Below, one piece after another: positions 33,301 to 43,452 of a stretch of DNA of 64,000 nucleotides; the stretch's first letter is position 1, and each line of letters begins with the position of its first letter. The DNA is from Spodoptera frugiperda. Taxonomy: Eukaryota; Arthropoda; Insecta; Lepidoptera; Noctuidae. Below the pieces are notes generated by a model. The model had not been told where the DNA came from, did not search any database, and was given only the letters and a program-made list of their open reading frames with translations. Where the stretch lies: NCBI RefSeq assembly GCF_023101765.2, contig NC_064242.1:5692327-5756326 (forward strand), written 5' to 3'. Made by a program: the position numbers and the translations under genes.

Positions 33301-34692
33301 ATTATAAAGGGTATCAATACTTACGCTATTCCGATTCTTTTATATTCAATAGGTATTATTAATTACAAACATAGCGATCTTAAGAAAATAGATACAAAAA
33401 CCCGAAAACTACTTGCAATGAATAAAGCACACCAACAGAAAGCAGAAGTAGAACGACTGTACTTACCGGTTATGTATGGAGGTAGGGGGTTACTCAATGT
33501 AGAAAATATATATAAAACACAAATAATAAAGTATAAACAATATCTTAGAATAGAGCAGGATCACTTAATAAAAACAATAGTTCAACATGATATAAATAAA
33601 GATAAATACTCAATAATTAAAGAAGCAGAAGAAATAGAATCGGAACTAGAGTTAGCAACAGGCGAAAGACATACAGATAAGGAGATTAAAGAGGCAATAA
33701 TTAGAAAACAGATTAGCAGATGGCACAATAAACCACTACACGGACAGTTTGCAAAAAAAGTTTTAGGACAAGAGAATATAGATGTAGTTCAGTCTTTTAG
33801 GTGGATTAAAAAGCAGCAGGTCTCTCCATCAATAGAATCGTCCGTGTTTGCGATACAGGACCAAGCGGTAATGACGCGACAACATCAACGCGACATCCTC
33901 AAAGAGCCAGTAGACGGCAAGTGCCGACTGTGCGCTGTCAAGGACGAAACCGCGCAGCATATAATATCTGGCTGCGAAAAACTGGCAGGAACTTATTATG
34001 TCAAACGGCATAATAATCTTGTCCAGTACGTCTACTGGTGTCTCGCTCGAAAGCACGGCATGGACGTTAATAAACTTTGGTGGAAAGAGACTCTCACCCA
34101 ACCCAAAGTAGTTGAAAACGAAACAGGCAAAATAATGTGGGAAATCCCAATTCACACAGACGTCACAGTAGCACACAATAGACCGGACATAGTATACACA
34201 AATAAAATAACCAACACCACATACCTCATTGACATAACAGTACCAACCGACTACAACATAGGAGCAAAAGAAATAGAGAAATTGAGTAAATACCACCTTT
34301 TAAAGACAGAGATTAGACGCCTTTGGAATACGGAAACGCACGTTATTCCCATAGTTATTGGAGCCACAGGGGTAGTAGCCAAAAGTCTCAGCAGATACAC
34401 AGACAAACTAGAATCATCAATAGATACTACAATACTACAAAAACAAGCCGCCATTCACACAACAATCATTCTTAGCAAAGTACTAGGAGACACAGTCTTC
34501 GTCACAAACATTCCAGAAACCGATCAACTACAGCCATCCCAAACACAGACACCACACACCACTCAATCAACCATCACACAAAACTCACAATCCACAACTG
34601 GCATTCAATCTACATCCACAAAAATTTCAGAACAACACACAGACAGTACTCAAGAAGTCAGCAGAAGAGGAAGGAGGAGAGCTATAAATTAA
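30388..34692 (+). CDS. R4-clade LINE protein: Myb-like, RT, CCHC, RLE endonuclease
   Basis: Single ORF of 1434 residues from the ATG at 30388 (context aaaaATGg, good for initiation). The frame is open from 30265, but that ATG straddles the microsatellite junction and the next 41 codons overlap the candidate ribozyme, so 30388 is preferred. Two related Myb/SANT-like modules lie at about 91-157 and 236-302, each W-S...Y-(R/K)-A-R...G-S-G-Y-I...R-N-P-x-N-P-K...L-S-T-Q-A-R; they probably bind DNA. RT is at about 600-905: motif A AWIDYQKAFDS (D755), GIFQGDSLSPLLF, YMDD 859-862. A CCHC finger follows at C1179, C1182, H1191, C1196. The restriction-like endonuclease has RPD (D1267), YLIDITVP (D1282) and the downstream EIEKLSKY block. 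It would nick the repeat target and prime reverse transcription. The Ser/Thr/Gln-rich tail ends in a basic RRGRRRAIN. No stops or frameshifts. Confidence 0.9.
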   Translation: MESQKRNKRLRPLPGGYRRDTSGAGDGRVVGLASDSPLSRRAGVGVGVERGAPNVTADHSEDDALRSGEVSPASSAGTSHSTTLTLNEDTRRKWSNAELEELIFCFYRARALGSGYIKRLETLFRSRNPNNPKAFTFTGNTLSTQARSIIARKAIPTEILNAIKSRAEEPTLQPEETHSTHNSPSITHSIHTSQHMEHTDINVQQHHTQTRTPSPETAEAPDPQPNNIEIVSDDRRRRWSDEEMKELMYCYYKARSAGSGYINRLQRIYIERNPHNPKVNRFNGYSLSTQARTIIKNNMLSQELLNRIKQTAEGIVEVAENTESINNSNSDTQHDTQDTHAHTYTPDEVQTIIQATQNILDSENRDPIILSFLNTLSEVREIPIAERKLLPKANFNKQFFENCHKINKYLPNLLEINTTLREINDIIYAAAKTLIINNNQAPYKPSNTIKPKRDPNWKIRIQKKINKFRKELARLIEIERGVRSRRMDRSREYLYNKYNIHSENDHKNITEMLKQKIKALAGRIKRYEDANSKREQNKLFRENEHKLYSSLGNQKETQEIKIPSKENVEQFWRSILSNPIKYNTDASWIKEIEESMSEVNTIEPEEITIDEIKFAIKKLHNWKTPGIDKIQNYYLKYLTSTHKYIAKLFTKIVQGSESLEEWFTTGQVILIPKNADTENPKNWRPIACLPSMYKLLTSVLANVLYNHCSSNNIMAAEQRGCRRGARGCKDHLMVNKAILEDAHTSQKNLSMAWIDYQKAFDSVSHEWLLKILDIYKCPPMIKRFLEMTMPSWRVIMTAKGTHESLTTEPISIRRGIFQGDSLSPLLFCLAINPVSHILNKYKFKGYKLRDSFNINHLLYMDDLKIYANNRSNLKILLDSLEIFTIDVGMKFGLNKCNVLHLNLGHRSSTTGEGHVLLSGEQFSELGQGNTYKYLGVSESGKIDHSTIRQQVSKEYFKRVKKLLNSHLNSRNIIKGINTYAIPILLYSIGIINYKHSDLKKIDTKTRKLLAMNKAHQQKAEVERLYLPVMYGGRGLLNVENIYKTQIIKYKQYLRIEQDHLIKTIVQHDINKDKYSIIKEAEEIESELELATGERHTDKEIKEAIIRKQISRWHNKPLHGQFAKKVLGQENIDVVQSFRWIKKQQVSPSIESSVFAIQDQAVMTRQHQRDILKEPVDGKCRLCAVKDETAQHIISGCEKLAGTYYVKRHNNLVQYVYWCLARKHGMDVNKLWWKETLTQPKVVENETGKIMWEIPIHTDVTVAHNRPDIVYTNKITNTTYLIDITVPTDYNIGAKEIEKLSKYHLLKTEIRRLWNTETHVIPIVIGATGVVAKSLSRYTDKLESSIDTTILQKQAAIHTTIILSKVLGDTVFVTNIPETDQLQPSQTQTPHTTQSTITQNSQSTTGIQSTSTKISEQHTDSTQEVSRRGRRRAIN

Positions 34693-34793
34693 TAATTAGT
34701 AGGGGGCAATGAGCACCGTTTTTCCTGCGGGTCGCGGGACGCGATGCTCATTTTCACCGGGTCAAACCCGAGAAGGAGAGACCTCCCCACAGA
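34693..34793 (+). other. 3' UTR of R4-clade LINE with stem-loops
   Basis: A perfect 8-bp stem, AATGAGCA (34708-34715) with TGCTCATT (34745-34752), encloses a GC-rich loop. A second stem, CGGGT (34758-34762) with ACCCG (34766-34770), has a 3-base loop. A structured 3' end is expected as the RT recognition element for target-primed reverse transcription in this clade. Confidence 0.65.
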
Positions 34794-34794
34794 A

Positions 34795-35049
34795 ATAAAT
34801 AAAAATAAAATAAAATAAAAATAAAAATAAAATAAAAATAAAATAAAAATAAAAAAAAAATAAAATAAAAATAAAATAAAAATAAAATAAAAATAAAATA
34901 AAAATAAAAAAAAAATAAAATAAAAATAAAATAAAAATAAAAATAAAATAAAAATAAAATAAAAATAAAATAAAAATAAAATAAAAATAAAATAAAAATA
35001 AAATAAAAATAAAATAAAAATAAAATAAAAATAAAATAAAAATAAAATA

Positions 35050-35080
<31 letters not shown>

Positions 35081-35085
35081 TAAAT
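34795..35085. repeat. AAAAT/AAAAAT microsatellite, right of the LINE
   Basis: About 290 bp of the same repeat as 29895-30266; together they equal the array length in Helitron copy 1 to a first approximation. Confidence 0.95.
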
Positions 35086-35110
35086 TTATTCCGGACATAC
35101 AGCGCCATCT

Positions 35111-35149
35111 ATTGTTCAATTTCGTACTTATAGTACGGAATTGAACAAT
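35111..35149. repeat. Inverted repeat inside Helitron copy 2
   Basis: Counterpart of 4102-4140: attgttcaatttcgtac and its complement gtacggaattgaacaat around a short loop. Confidence 0.75.
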
Positions 35150-36266
35150 GTCGGGCTGTTCCTATACTCCGTAGATAGATGGCGTTGATCGCGCAATGGT
35201 GTAATTACAATTGTTCAGTTCATGTTATTGTTTTAATTCATTGGAAATTTGTTTTTACAAAATGGTAAAAAGCAATGAAAAATATAACATAATACAACTT
35301 TTAGTACAAAGAAAACGCTCTAACGGAGTATAGATAATTCTATGTCGATCGTTACACGACTTCGGTTCATGTTATTGTTTTAATTCATCGAAAAAAGTTA
35401 ACAAATAGTAAAAAGGTATGAAAAAAATTATATCAATATAATTAAACTTTTAGTACAAAGAAAATGCCCGAACGGAGTATAAATAAATAATCCAAGTTGT
35501 CTTTATCCTCGATAGATGGCGTTGGGATCGAAATAGATTGCGCTATGGTTTTGTTACAATTATTTGGTTGGGTATCGGCCGAGCGCTTCGGTACTATTGT
35601 AGAAAATGTGTATTATCAGTCGTATGATTATTTGTCTGTAGTGGTCCTGCTGTTTCGTATATTCTAAATTGGTTTCGTTGTATTTGTCAATTAATAAGTT
35701 TATTTGTTGGGTTTTCCTGGTTTTCTGGTTAAACTTTTTAACGTAGGTTTAGTTTGATATCGATTATTAGTAGTTACTGTAGTTAGTTTTTTTAATAAAA
35801 TTGTAAGTCTAATTTATAAATTAATTAGATAAGATTTAAGTCGTTTCTTTTAAATTATTTAGTTTAAGCTTGGTTATTATAGCATAAAGGATAGGTTCTA
35901 ATATAATTTCTTTTTTAATTGTTATAAATTCGTAATTCGTAGCTTTCTTTAGTTTTAAGTTAGTTTTCATCTTAAGTTCGGAAAGATTATAATATTTCTT
36001 TAGTTAAAGTCCGTTTTTAAACTATTTTTTCAATGCCCTAAGTGAGTATACATCTATTCAAATCAAACGCAGAGCTCATTATGTTGATTTTTGAAGAGTT
36101 CCCTGGAATATCTTCCACATCTCATTTTTGAAAAGATCCCGCGAGATCGGGAACTCATCATCATCATCATCATCATCAGCCTATAGCTATGGGAACTATG
36201 TGGTTAAAACCAAAAATTTGCCGGAAGTCACTATTCCACGCGAACGAAGTCGCGGGCAAAAGCTAG

Positions 36267-38043
36267 TATAAAATAAATGTCATAAATGACATTTATGTAG
36301 TGATGTTACACAAGTTCAAGAGAAATTATTATTCGATTACGCTCCATGAAATAAAATGATTTACACCATATCCATGTTTGGCAAAATTTGCGTGTGTAAA
36401 TGAACCATAAATCTACCTTTATGTTTCGATATTTTATCTACACATAAATCATTTACTTAGTGATATAATACTATCAATTTTGAAAGACGGTCTGTAATAT
36501 CTATTTGTCTCAGACGATCTACGATAGGGCCGTACCCAATATTCTCATCAATAAATGTTTTTTTGGACTTACAACATTTATCATGTTTGTTATAACGTGA
36601 AGTAATCCATTTTGGAATTGTACCTTATGTTTGGTGAAGGGATCATTCCGTATAGCATTAAGCATATCGTGTAATAAGTACACAGACTGTAAATAGACTA
36701 TATTGATTGCTAGAGAATATTATATGGCATTAGTCCGTAAGAGTTTGACACTCCCTCTCGCCCGATGATTTTCCGCTCTCAAAAAAGCTAACTATTCAAG
36801 AAAAGCTGTGATGTAAAATTAAAGGTGAAGTAAAACCTACTACAAACAGTATATCCTCACTTTTTGACTTAAAATAGGTCACAAAAGCAATTTATTTCCA
36901 CCCACAAATTTAATCGGTTCTGTAGTAACGTGCTTAATAAATAACTATACCTACTTCTCCGGACATTGAGTAATTAATTTTATCAGTTCCTAACTAGGTA
37001 TCCCAGGAATCAATAAATTTAAGTTTAAAAGATCGATTTTACTAGTCTTTCCAGTGAATTATTCATTTTGTTTGTTTAATCAATCATCTCAAACACTTTC
37101 AATTTTCAACGAACGACTGCGTAATTTCCAACTTACCGAGAATCTAGAAACTGATAGATGAAATACTTATCACTAGGTATTTGTAAATATGCCAATAAAT
37201 TTGATAAATTTCACAAGTTTTCAAATAAACAGTCTGAAAAGTTGGCAAGGCGAGTGACAATTTTATTAAAATATTCCAAAAAACTAAACAGAAAAAAATA
37301 AAAATGATTTTTATAAAAATAGCCTTGAAGTTAAGATTTCCTAGAAAACTGAAACATCAACGAAAATTGTTTAAAAAGTTAGTGGCCTAAATACACATAA
37401 AGATTACTTTTCCAAACTTAAAAAGAAAATCTACAAACTTTTTGATAAATTTAACGCTTTATAAAAGATTCAGTCGCAAAAGACTTAAAATAAGCTACGT
37501 GTGCTCAAATTTAAGCACTAAGTACCTAAATATTCAAGGAGTAAATAAAACAGTTAAGATTTTGCGGCGAAACATTTAAATTAATTCACAAAACAAATCT
37601 TGAAAGAAAAACGTTAGGGATACCCTCGAGACATTTTACTTTAGTGTTTTAATCAAACTCGAGCCTCGAAAAGTTGCCTTACTTTTTATAACCCGTTATA
37701 TTTATTTCAAAGTATTCAATAGTCATTTACGTTTTTAAAATGTCTACTTAATTTCTTAATCACAATACTTCGAAAAGAAGACTGACATTTATCTTCATTC
37801 CTGCTCTTTCCATAAGTGTATATCATTTAGCTGAGACCAGTCGGGAGTGTCCTTTGGCAAACTTAAAGTTTCTAAATAATCATCCCCTTCCCGCTTTCTA
37901 AGTTCTTATAGTCTAGGCAGCGATGATAAGGCAGGCAATAGGTAAGGCAAATGATGATGAAGAGTAATCGTAGACATAAATATATTGATTATTCGAAGAG
38001 ATAATCCAAATGTAATTCACTACACAGATAAAACCCAGTAGGG
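36267..38043. other. Non-coding DNA with one partial repeat and a palindrome
   Basis: Starts with the flanking T of the Helitron. A perfect 10-bp palindrome, ATAAATGTCA-TAAA-TGACATTTAT, lies at 36273-36296. The rest is AT-rich without a gene except the repeat fragment listed at 36726. Confidence 0.55.
36726..36787 (+). repeat. Fragment of the 'gagtctgacact' repeat
   Basis: Shows 'gtccgtaagagtttgacact', 'ccctctcgcccgatgatttt' and an A-run end. Confidence 0.5.
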
Positions 38044-38216
38044 CTGATGCCTGATCCGGAGCTGCGGCCTACCTAGCGGGTTTACCGGGGCTTTGGCTCG
38101 AATAGCAGGTGTAAGAACGGAGTGATTTTAAATCTGTAAGAGTCTGACACTCCCCCTCGCCTCGCCCAAGGTCCCGCCTTGGCGTAATTAGATGATTATC
38201 TCAACTCAGGTTTAAA
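38044..38216 (+). repeat. 'gagtctgacact' dispersed repeat, long copy
   Basis: The most complete copy: 'ctgatgcctgatccggagct', 'gcggcctacctagcgggttt', 'accggggctttggctcg', 'gtaagagtctgacactcccc', 'ctcgcctcgcccaagg', then an A-rich end. Confidence 0.65.
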
Positions 38217-38671
38217 AAAAATATATATTCAGTAAAGGAAAGGAAGTAAATTCAGTCATCTTGTTAATATTTTAACAGTACATAAACAATTCCATGTAGG
38301 TATGTAATATTATCTTATATTCCTCTCTTTACTTTAGTTAAGTCGACAATACAAAAAGTTGGTCCTTTTGGGACTACATAAAACACCTGACGACCCTTTC
38401 TGAATGTCAATAGCTTTGGCCCTTTCAAATATAATTAATTCTAGGGACAATAAGGAGTCCTCTTCAATAGAGTTATAACGTCATATAGGATGGAAAGTTT
38501 TTCTCGTTTATTTTGATTTATTTTTGATTGAGATGGTGAATATATAGGTATAAGTAATTCGACAGAGATGAAGGTAGAACTGTTGCTATGTGCCCGTTTG
38601 TAATATTTCAATAATAAGTAATTTAATGAGAAAAACGTTCAATAGAGCTTGTCACTGTATGACATTGTTAT
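38217..38671. other. Non-coding DNA, no feature seen
   Basis: AT-rich spacer between two copies of the same repeat family. Confidence 0.5.
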
Positions 38672-38830
38672 TCTGATCCCGAGCTGCGGACTCTGATTCA
38701 GTGCTGCGGACTACCTAGCGGGAAAAATCAGGAGTAGGAATGGGATGGTTTTTAGTCAGTAAGAATCTGACACTCTTTCTCGCTTCGCCCATTTGATGAA
38801 GCGATTGGATGAATTTACCCACTTAAAAAA
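38672..38830 (+). repeat. 'gagtctgacact' dispersed repeat
   Basis: Begins with a short internal duplication ('gagctgcggact' and 'agtgctgcggactacctagc'), then 'aggagtaggaatgggatggt' and 'gtaagaatctgacactcttt', ending in an A-run. Confidence 0.6.
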
Positions 38831-40548
38831 ATAGCATTGTTATTACAGTTCAACCGCAAGGTAAACAGACACCCTGACAGGCACCCTGACCCTGAAGCTT
38901 GCAGAGAGTCGCTGGATGCAGTTAACTTTCCACCGGCCAATCTGAAAGTTGAGACTTCATCAGTGGACTTCTTGAACTTGATATTACAATGATGATTAGA
39001 GATTTTCCGCTTTCTTGGTTTAAAGTAACATCAACGTTGATTAATTAGGTACATGTAATTTAATCTACTTATACCAAATCTACATTTAGAACGGGAAAAC
39101 TTTAAGATACTGAACGTATACGTACCTATATTACGTTCAGTCAAACAACAGCAAAGTTTTTTGTTCTTACTAACGCAATATTGTACCCAATTTACGAGTT
39201 TTATTACCTTCAGGTTGAAAATACAGCTTCAATCTAGTGCAAACAATAAAATCTCCCGTAACGTACAAAAAAATAAGAACGTTGTCGCTCATCGAATCTT
39301 GTTTACTTTTCGTAGAAAACCATTTTTGCAAAGTAACAACCTTTCCCGGCGTCAGTTGCCGATAACACCGTTATTGCTTTCGCATAAAGTCGGGAATCCC
39401 GTGAACTGTTTTGCAATGGACTTGGTTAGGAGTTGGCGAACGAGTAGAGATAGTATAGTTGAAATAGTAGTCCGTAAGTACTGGTTCCGTGGGTGCAGGC
39501 AGCTCTTAAAGTATTTATGGCTATTTGATAGCGAGTTTTTATAGCGTTGAACTTGTTACTTAGGGAAAAATACCACCGTGATGGCGGTGTTGATTTCAAA
39601 TGCATTCTAGATAACTAGTTAGTTCAAGACAGCCACTATCCACTTGGTTCTAGCTCACTTTATGTGCTGATATAAATAATTACTTCTGACTTTGTGTGAA
39701 GATTGTGATGTAACCACCTCGTTGGTTAAGTATTCAATTATTTAATTCTCAGTATTCAAGAATTTCCAGTTGAAGTTTATATTTGTATGGTAAATTAGGG
39801 TCGACTCATAAAACGCATCACTGGGTAATGTAAAAGAGTGTAGGTATGGGTACTAAGGACCTCTGTCTCTGTCAATAAATATTAAATTTATATAAAATAA
39901 AACAAACCCCATAAACATACAAAGCTCCAGAAATAAACCAATATTATTAATGTAAATAAAGTAAAGAATACGAGCTTACGGCATGAATAATTAATATACA
40001 ATAGGGACCCTCGACATAAATTTCGTATGTACAAAATAATGAGAAATATAGGTAAGTACCTTTTATAAGCGAAAATAACGGTATACTAATTAATTAAAAC
40101 ACAAACATTAAGACAAACCATCTTTTTGGGCAAAGCAAATAAGTCTTTCTAGTAAGCAACAAATTCATGTTCCATCATTTGGCAACAAACAAGGAACATA
40201 CATGTTCACATTTCATGTACAAGTTTTCTGTTTTGAATTGTGAACAATAATACGTACGACCGTCGAAATTCACGTCGCTTGAACAGTAGGAAACATAAAT
40301 TACAGGGGTTGTCGTATGAACTTCATTTCTCCATTAGTAGGGTCATGCTACCTTTGCTAAATTACTTCGATGATGGATTGCGTGAAACAGTCCATTACAA
40401 ATTATGGCACCTTAGCGCACTCACCAATTTAAGGAGTATCCACTTTATAATATAATTAAAGAAAATTACTTGCTTGGAAATTCTGCAAGGTACAGAAAAT
40501 TGCTGAGACAAAAGATAACGCTTTGTCTCGCTCGGGAGGTATTTCATT
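38831..40548. other. AT-rich non-coding DNA; weak open frames only
   Basis: A 127-codon frame (39161-39544, plus) and a 71-codon frame (40240-40455) have no recognisable domain, signal or promoter. Confidence 0.45.
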
Positions 40549-40705
40549 CCAGGGCCTTAGTCTGCTATTACCATTGTGTCACAATGGTCGATCACTGAGC
40601 AGTGCAAGAGGGATGGAGCTATACAACCTACATAGCTCCGTCCCTCTTGCACTGCTCAGTGATTGACCATTCTGACACAATTGTAATAGCAGACTAAGGC
40701 CCCAG
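40549..40705. mobile_element. Palindromic MITE (about 70-bp arms)
   Basis: Left arm from 'ccagggccttagtctgctat' and right arm ending 'agcagactaaggccccag' are near-perfect complements through 'cactgagcagtgcaagaggg' to a centre near 40630. The transcript of either strand would fold as one long hairpin. There is no coding capacity; the mobilising family is unknown. Confidence 0.75.
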
Positions 40706-43452
40706 CCCATTAGTGAAATCTAAAAGACGCTGCAAAATCAAGAAATTTTCTGGAAACAATTTTCTGAATACGTTCTAAAATCTATCTTGAAGTCTTGATT
40801 ACTAATGAAGTATTTAAGTTTAAATTGGCCAAGTTTTCTTTCAAATTAGTTAATATCCAAATTAGCTGATTTAATAATAAATTCTTAATATTTAATTTAG
40901 AGTAAGTATCTAGAATATTAAGGATTAAAGGATTAAATTTTATTTAACCTTGCTACGTTTTAATAGCCACTATTGTCTACAGACACTAAAGATTTGGTAA
41001 ATGTAGCTGGCACACACACAATGAATTTAGAACAAAATAAGGATTTTCGGTGTACCTAAATAATCTTTACAATTTAGTACAGTAGGTTTATAGAAACACT
41101 GTAGGTTAATGTTATCCGTATTTATGCAGGTTTGTGAAACTATATTCTCATTATGATTATAAAACTATATCAGTATTTATCACGGGTTTTAAACCCACTA
41201 TTGTAAACCTTAGCTGTCTCTCGATGTCTGCAAATTGAAAGAAAATAGGTGGTAACAAATAGGTATCCCACTCTGCCCTTAGTGACCATACGACTTAAAT
41301 CCACTTATAGAATAAAAAGTAGCAGTTAAATGACCAGAACACATTCAAAAGCAAACACAAAACACATTTTTTTCATTTAATCTATAAAACGTAAACAGTG
41401 AACAAGAATTCAAGAGCCAAATTGGCGTACTGCGTAAATCGGATATGGCGGGCGCGGTTCCACTATCCCGCTGAAAGCTTTTTATCTGCCACTGAGCTCA
41501 CCAAATTACAGGGAAACTGCCAGTGACATTGTAATAGATTGGAATAGTTTTGTAGTTCTTGTAAAAACAATAAATAACAAAATAAGTAGTAGATCAAAGA
41601 TTGTATTGCAAATTGAAGATAAAAGGTTCGTAGAATTTTCGTTGGTATTATTTGTGCTATATTTTTCTATATCTTTATGGTTTTTAATTAATGTGTGACA
41701 TTTAAAAGTTGTATCTATTCATCGCTAAATGGTTTTTTTTTTTTTTGGAAAAGCTCGTGGAACTGGTGCAGAATTGTGATAAAAACTAAGTTCTATGCAG
41801 AAGTAATTGCAAAATTACACTATTTGCCGACGTGATTTCTTACAAAGAGAATCTTTTTACTACATTTAAGAGAAAAATAATTAATTGTAATGGATAATTG
41901 TGCACTTTGTATGTCGACTTTTGATTTGCCAGTTATCAAATTACGAGAAATCTAAAATATGATGGCTTGAAACAATCATGGTTAGCAACATTGTGTCTAC
42001 ATGCAATCAACTAGATAAACGCAAACCAATCTAATGTGATCAATTTGAAAATCCTCTAATCGAAGCATACTATCAAACAATCCTTAAACCAATGGGGATA
42101 AGGTTTAATTTATTAAAACACATCATCACGGTATCGAAAATTGAAGCATTTGAGTTGACGCTCATGTGTTCAATATTCAGCGAACGTGCATCAATTGTTC
42201 ACTTCGATTGCTTTGCTAAGAACAAACAAAGAATGGAATTTGTGTATTACGTGCTGCATTAGCATATTCCATACATTTTCGGTGTTATTACTGTCGTCAA
42301 ACTTCGCCTTTTTATTATTTTGCGTAGACAAACATATGTAGGTATAAATTAAAAGTTACGTTGTAAATAAATATAAATCACTAGATAAGATTAGGTAAAA
42401 AGTTTCTGAGGAATCGTCAAATAAAAATAAAATAATTAATTGATTAAAGGACCTAAGTATCGATTCCAATGCTCCGTTAATAAGTTATATATCATCATAC
42501 TCTTTAAATTTTATTAAACAGATATTTTTAGAATAAGGAATACTTGTAAACTATTTAATTTTTATTTTGATAAAAATATTGAACTTTTTATAAATAAATA
42601 ACATACAAAATACTAATCAGAACTCGAATACTAAACGTTAATTAAATATGATTAGCCTACATAATGTATATTGGTTTAGGTCCGAACTGATTGATTAATA
42701 CTCTTTCTAAGCTTACAAGTACTTAGTCCGGGAGTCAGAGAGTCTGTATGTCCATGTATCCATGTGTCCGACTGTCCGTGTTTAAATGTATTGCCCCAGT
42801 TACCAGATTTAGGTGACGTTCAGCTCTAACTTAATACGAACTGAGTGAGGAGTCAGCGGTGATGGATTACCAGTTAAGTATACTTAAAATTTGAATTGGA
42901 CTTTCTAATTCGACGTAGTACCTACTAGTTTTGATTGAATTCTGTCTGATGTCACATGATTCCAGTTATAAATGAACGGCTAGATTCGTTTTACTTAGAT
43001 ATAGTTGCCAAATTCTTAGTATCGTCTTTGTCAAAGTTTAAGTGGGTCATAGTGTGAATTGGTGTTTGATTTATTGGTGGGTGATACAGTTAAATAGTAG
43101 GTATGTAATTCCAAAACTTTATCTATGATTGTCTCACATAATTTTGTGAGCGTGGAAGATGAAAGTTATCAATGTATGTAGATGTCGCGATCGATAAGAT
43201 CAACCCATGTCAGTTGGCTTTCTTTGTCAATCCTGACAAAAGACAAGAGGGTATACCTGTTATTATTAAATTATATAATGTATTTATTGATGCACGGGTG
43301 GTGCATCAATACATAATGTGCGTGTGTTGTGGAATGCTACTCATGAATATGAGCCTCTAGCATGACTTGAAACTAGTCGAGTTCCTCGTCAAATGTGAGT
43401 AGACCATAATACTTAAATTTAAGTTACTGTCATTGCAAAAACGACTTAAATC
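40706..43452. other. AT-rich non-coding DNA, no feature seen
   Basis: Over 2.7 kb with no supported gene. A T-run at 41731-41747 is the only notable simple sequence. Confidence 0.5.

Larger units (their letters stand above)
30267..34793 (+). mobile_element. Full-length R4/Dong-clade LINE inserted in AAAAT repeat
   Basis: A 4.5-kb single-ORF non-LTR retrotransposon bounded on both sides by the same pentanucleotide microsatellite, which hides any target duplication. The 5' part folds as a candidate HDV-like ribozyme and the 3' UTR (34693-34793) has hairpins. There is no poly(A) tail; it ends ctccccacag and runs into 'aaataaataaaaataaaata'. The clade call rests on a restriction-like endonuclease after a CCHC finger, an RT with LLYMDDLKIY and GCRRGARGCKDHL, and no APE domain. 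Dong of Bombyx, in the same clade, is known to insert in TAA repeats, so simple-repeat targeting fits. Confidence 0.9.
29449..36266 (+). mobile_element. Non-autonomous Helitron, copy 2, split by an R4-clade LINE
   Basis: Begins TCTATACATATAATAAAA at 29449 (A before it) and ends CTAG at 36263-36266 (T after it). A terminal hairpin, CGCGA at 36239-36243 with TCGCG at 36250-36254, lies eight bases from the end. It is the inverted, nearly identical twin of 2985-5795. It differs by having one 5' unit instead of two, and a 4.5-kb LINE inserted in its AAAAT microsatellite. Without the LINE it would be about 2.3 kb. It carries no replication-initiator gene. Confidence 0.85.

Noticed and set aside
39161..39544. 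127-codon plus-strand open frame
   Set aside because: The protein has no recognisable features and there is no supporting context; could not be supported as a gene or exon.
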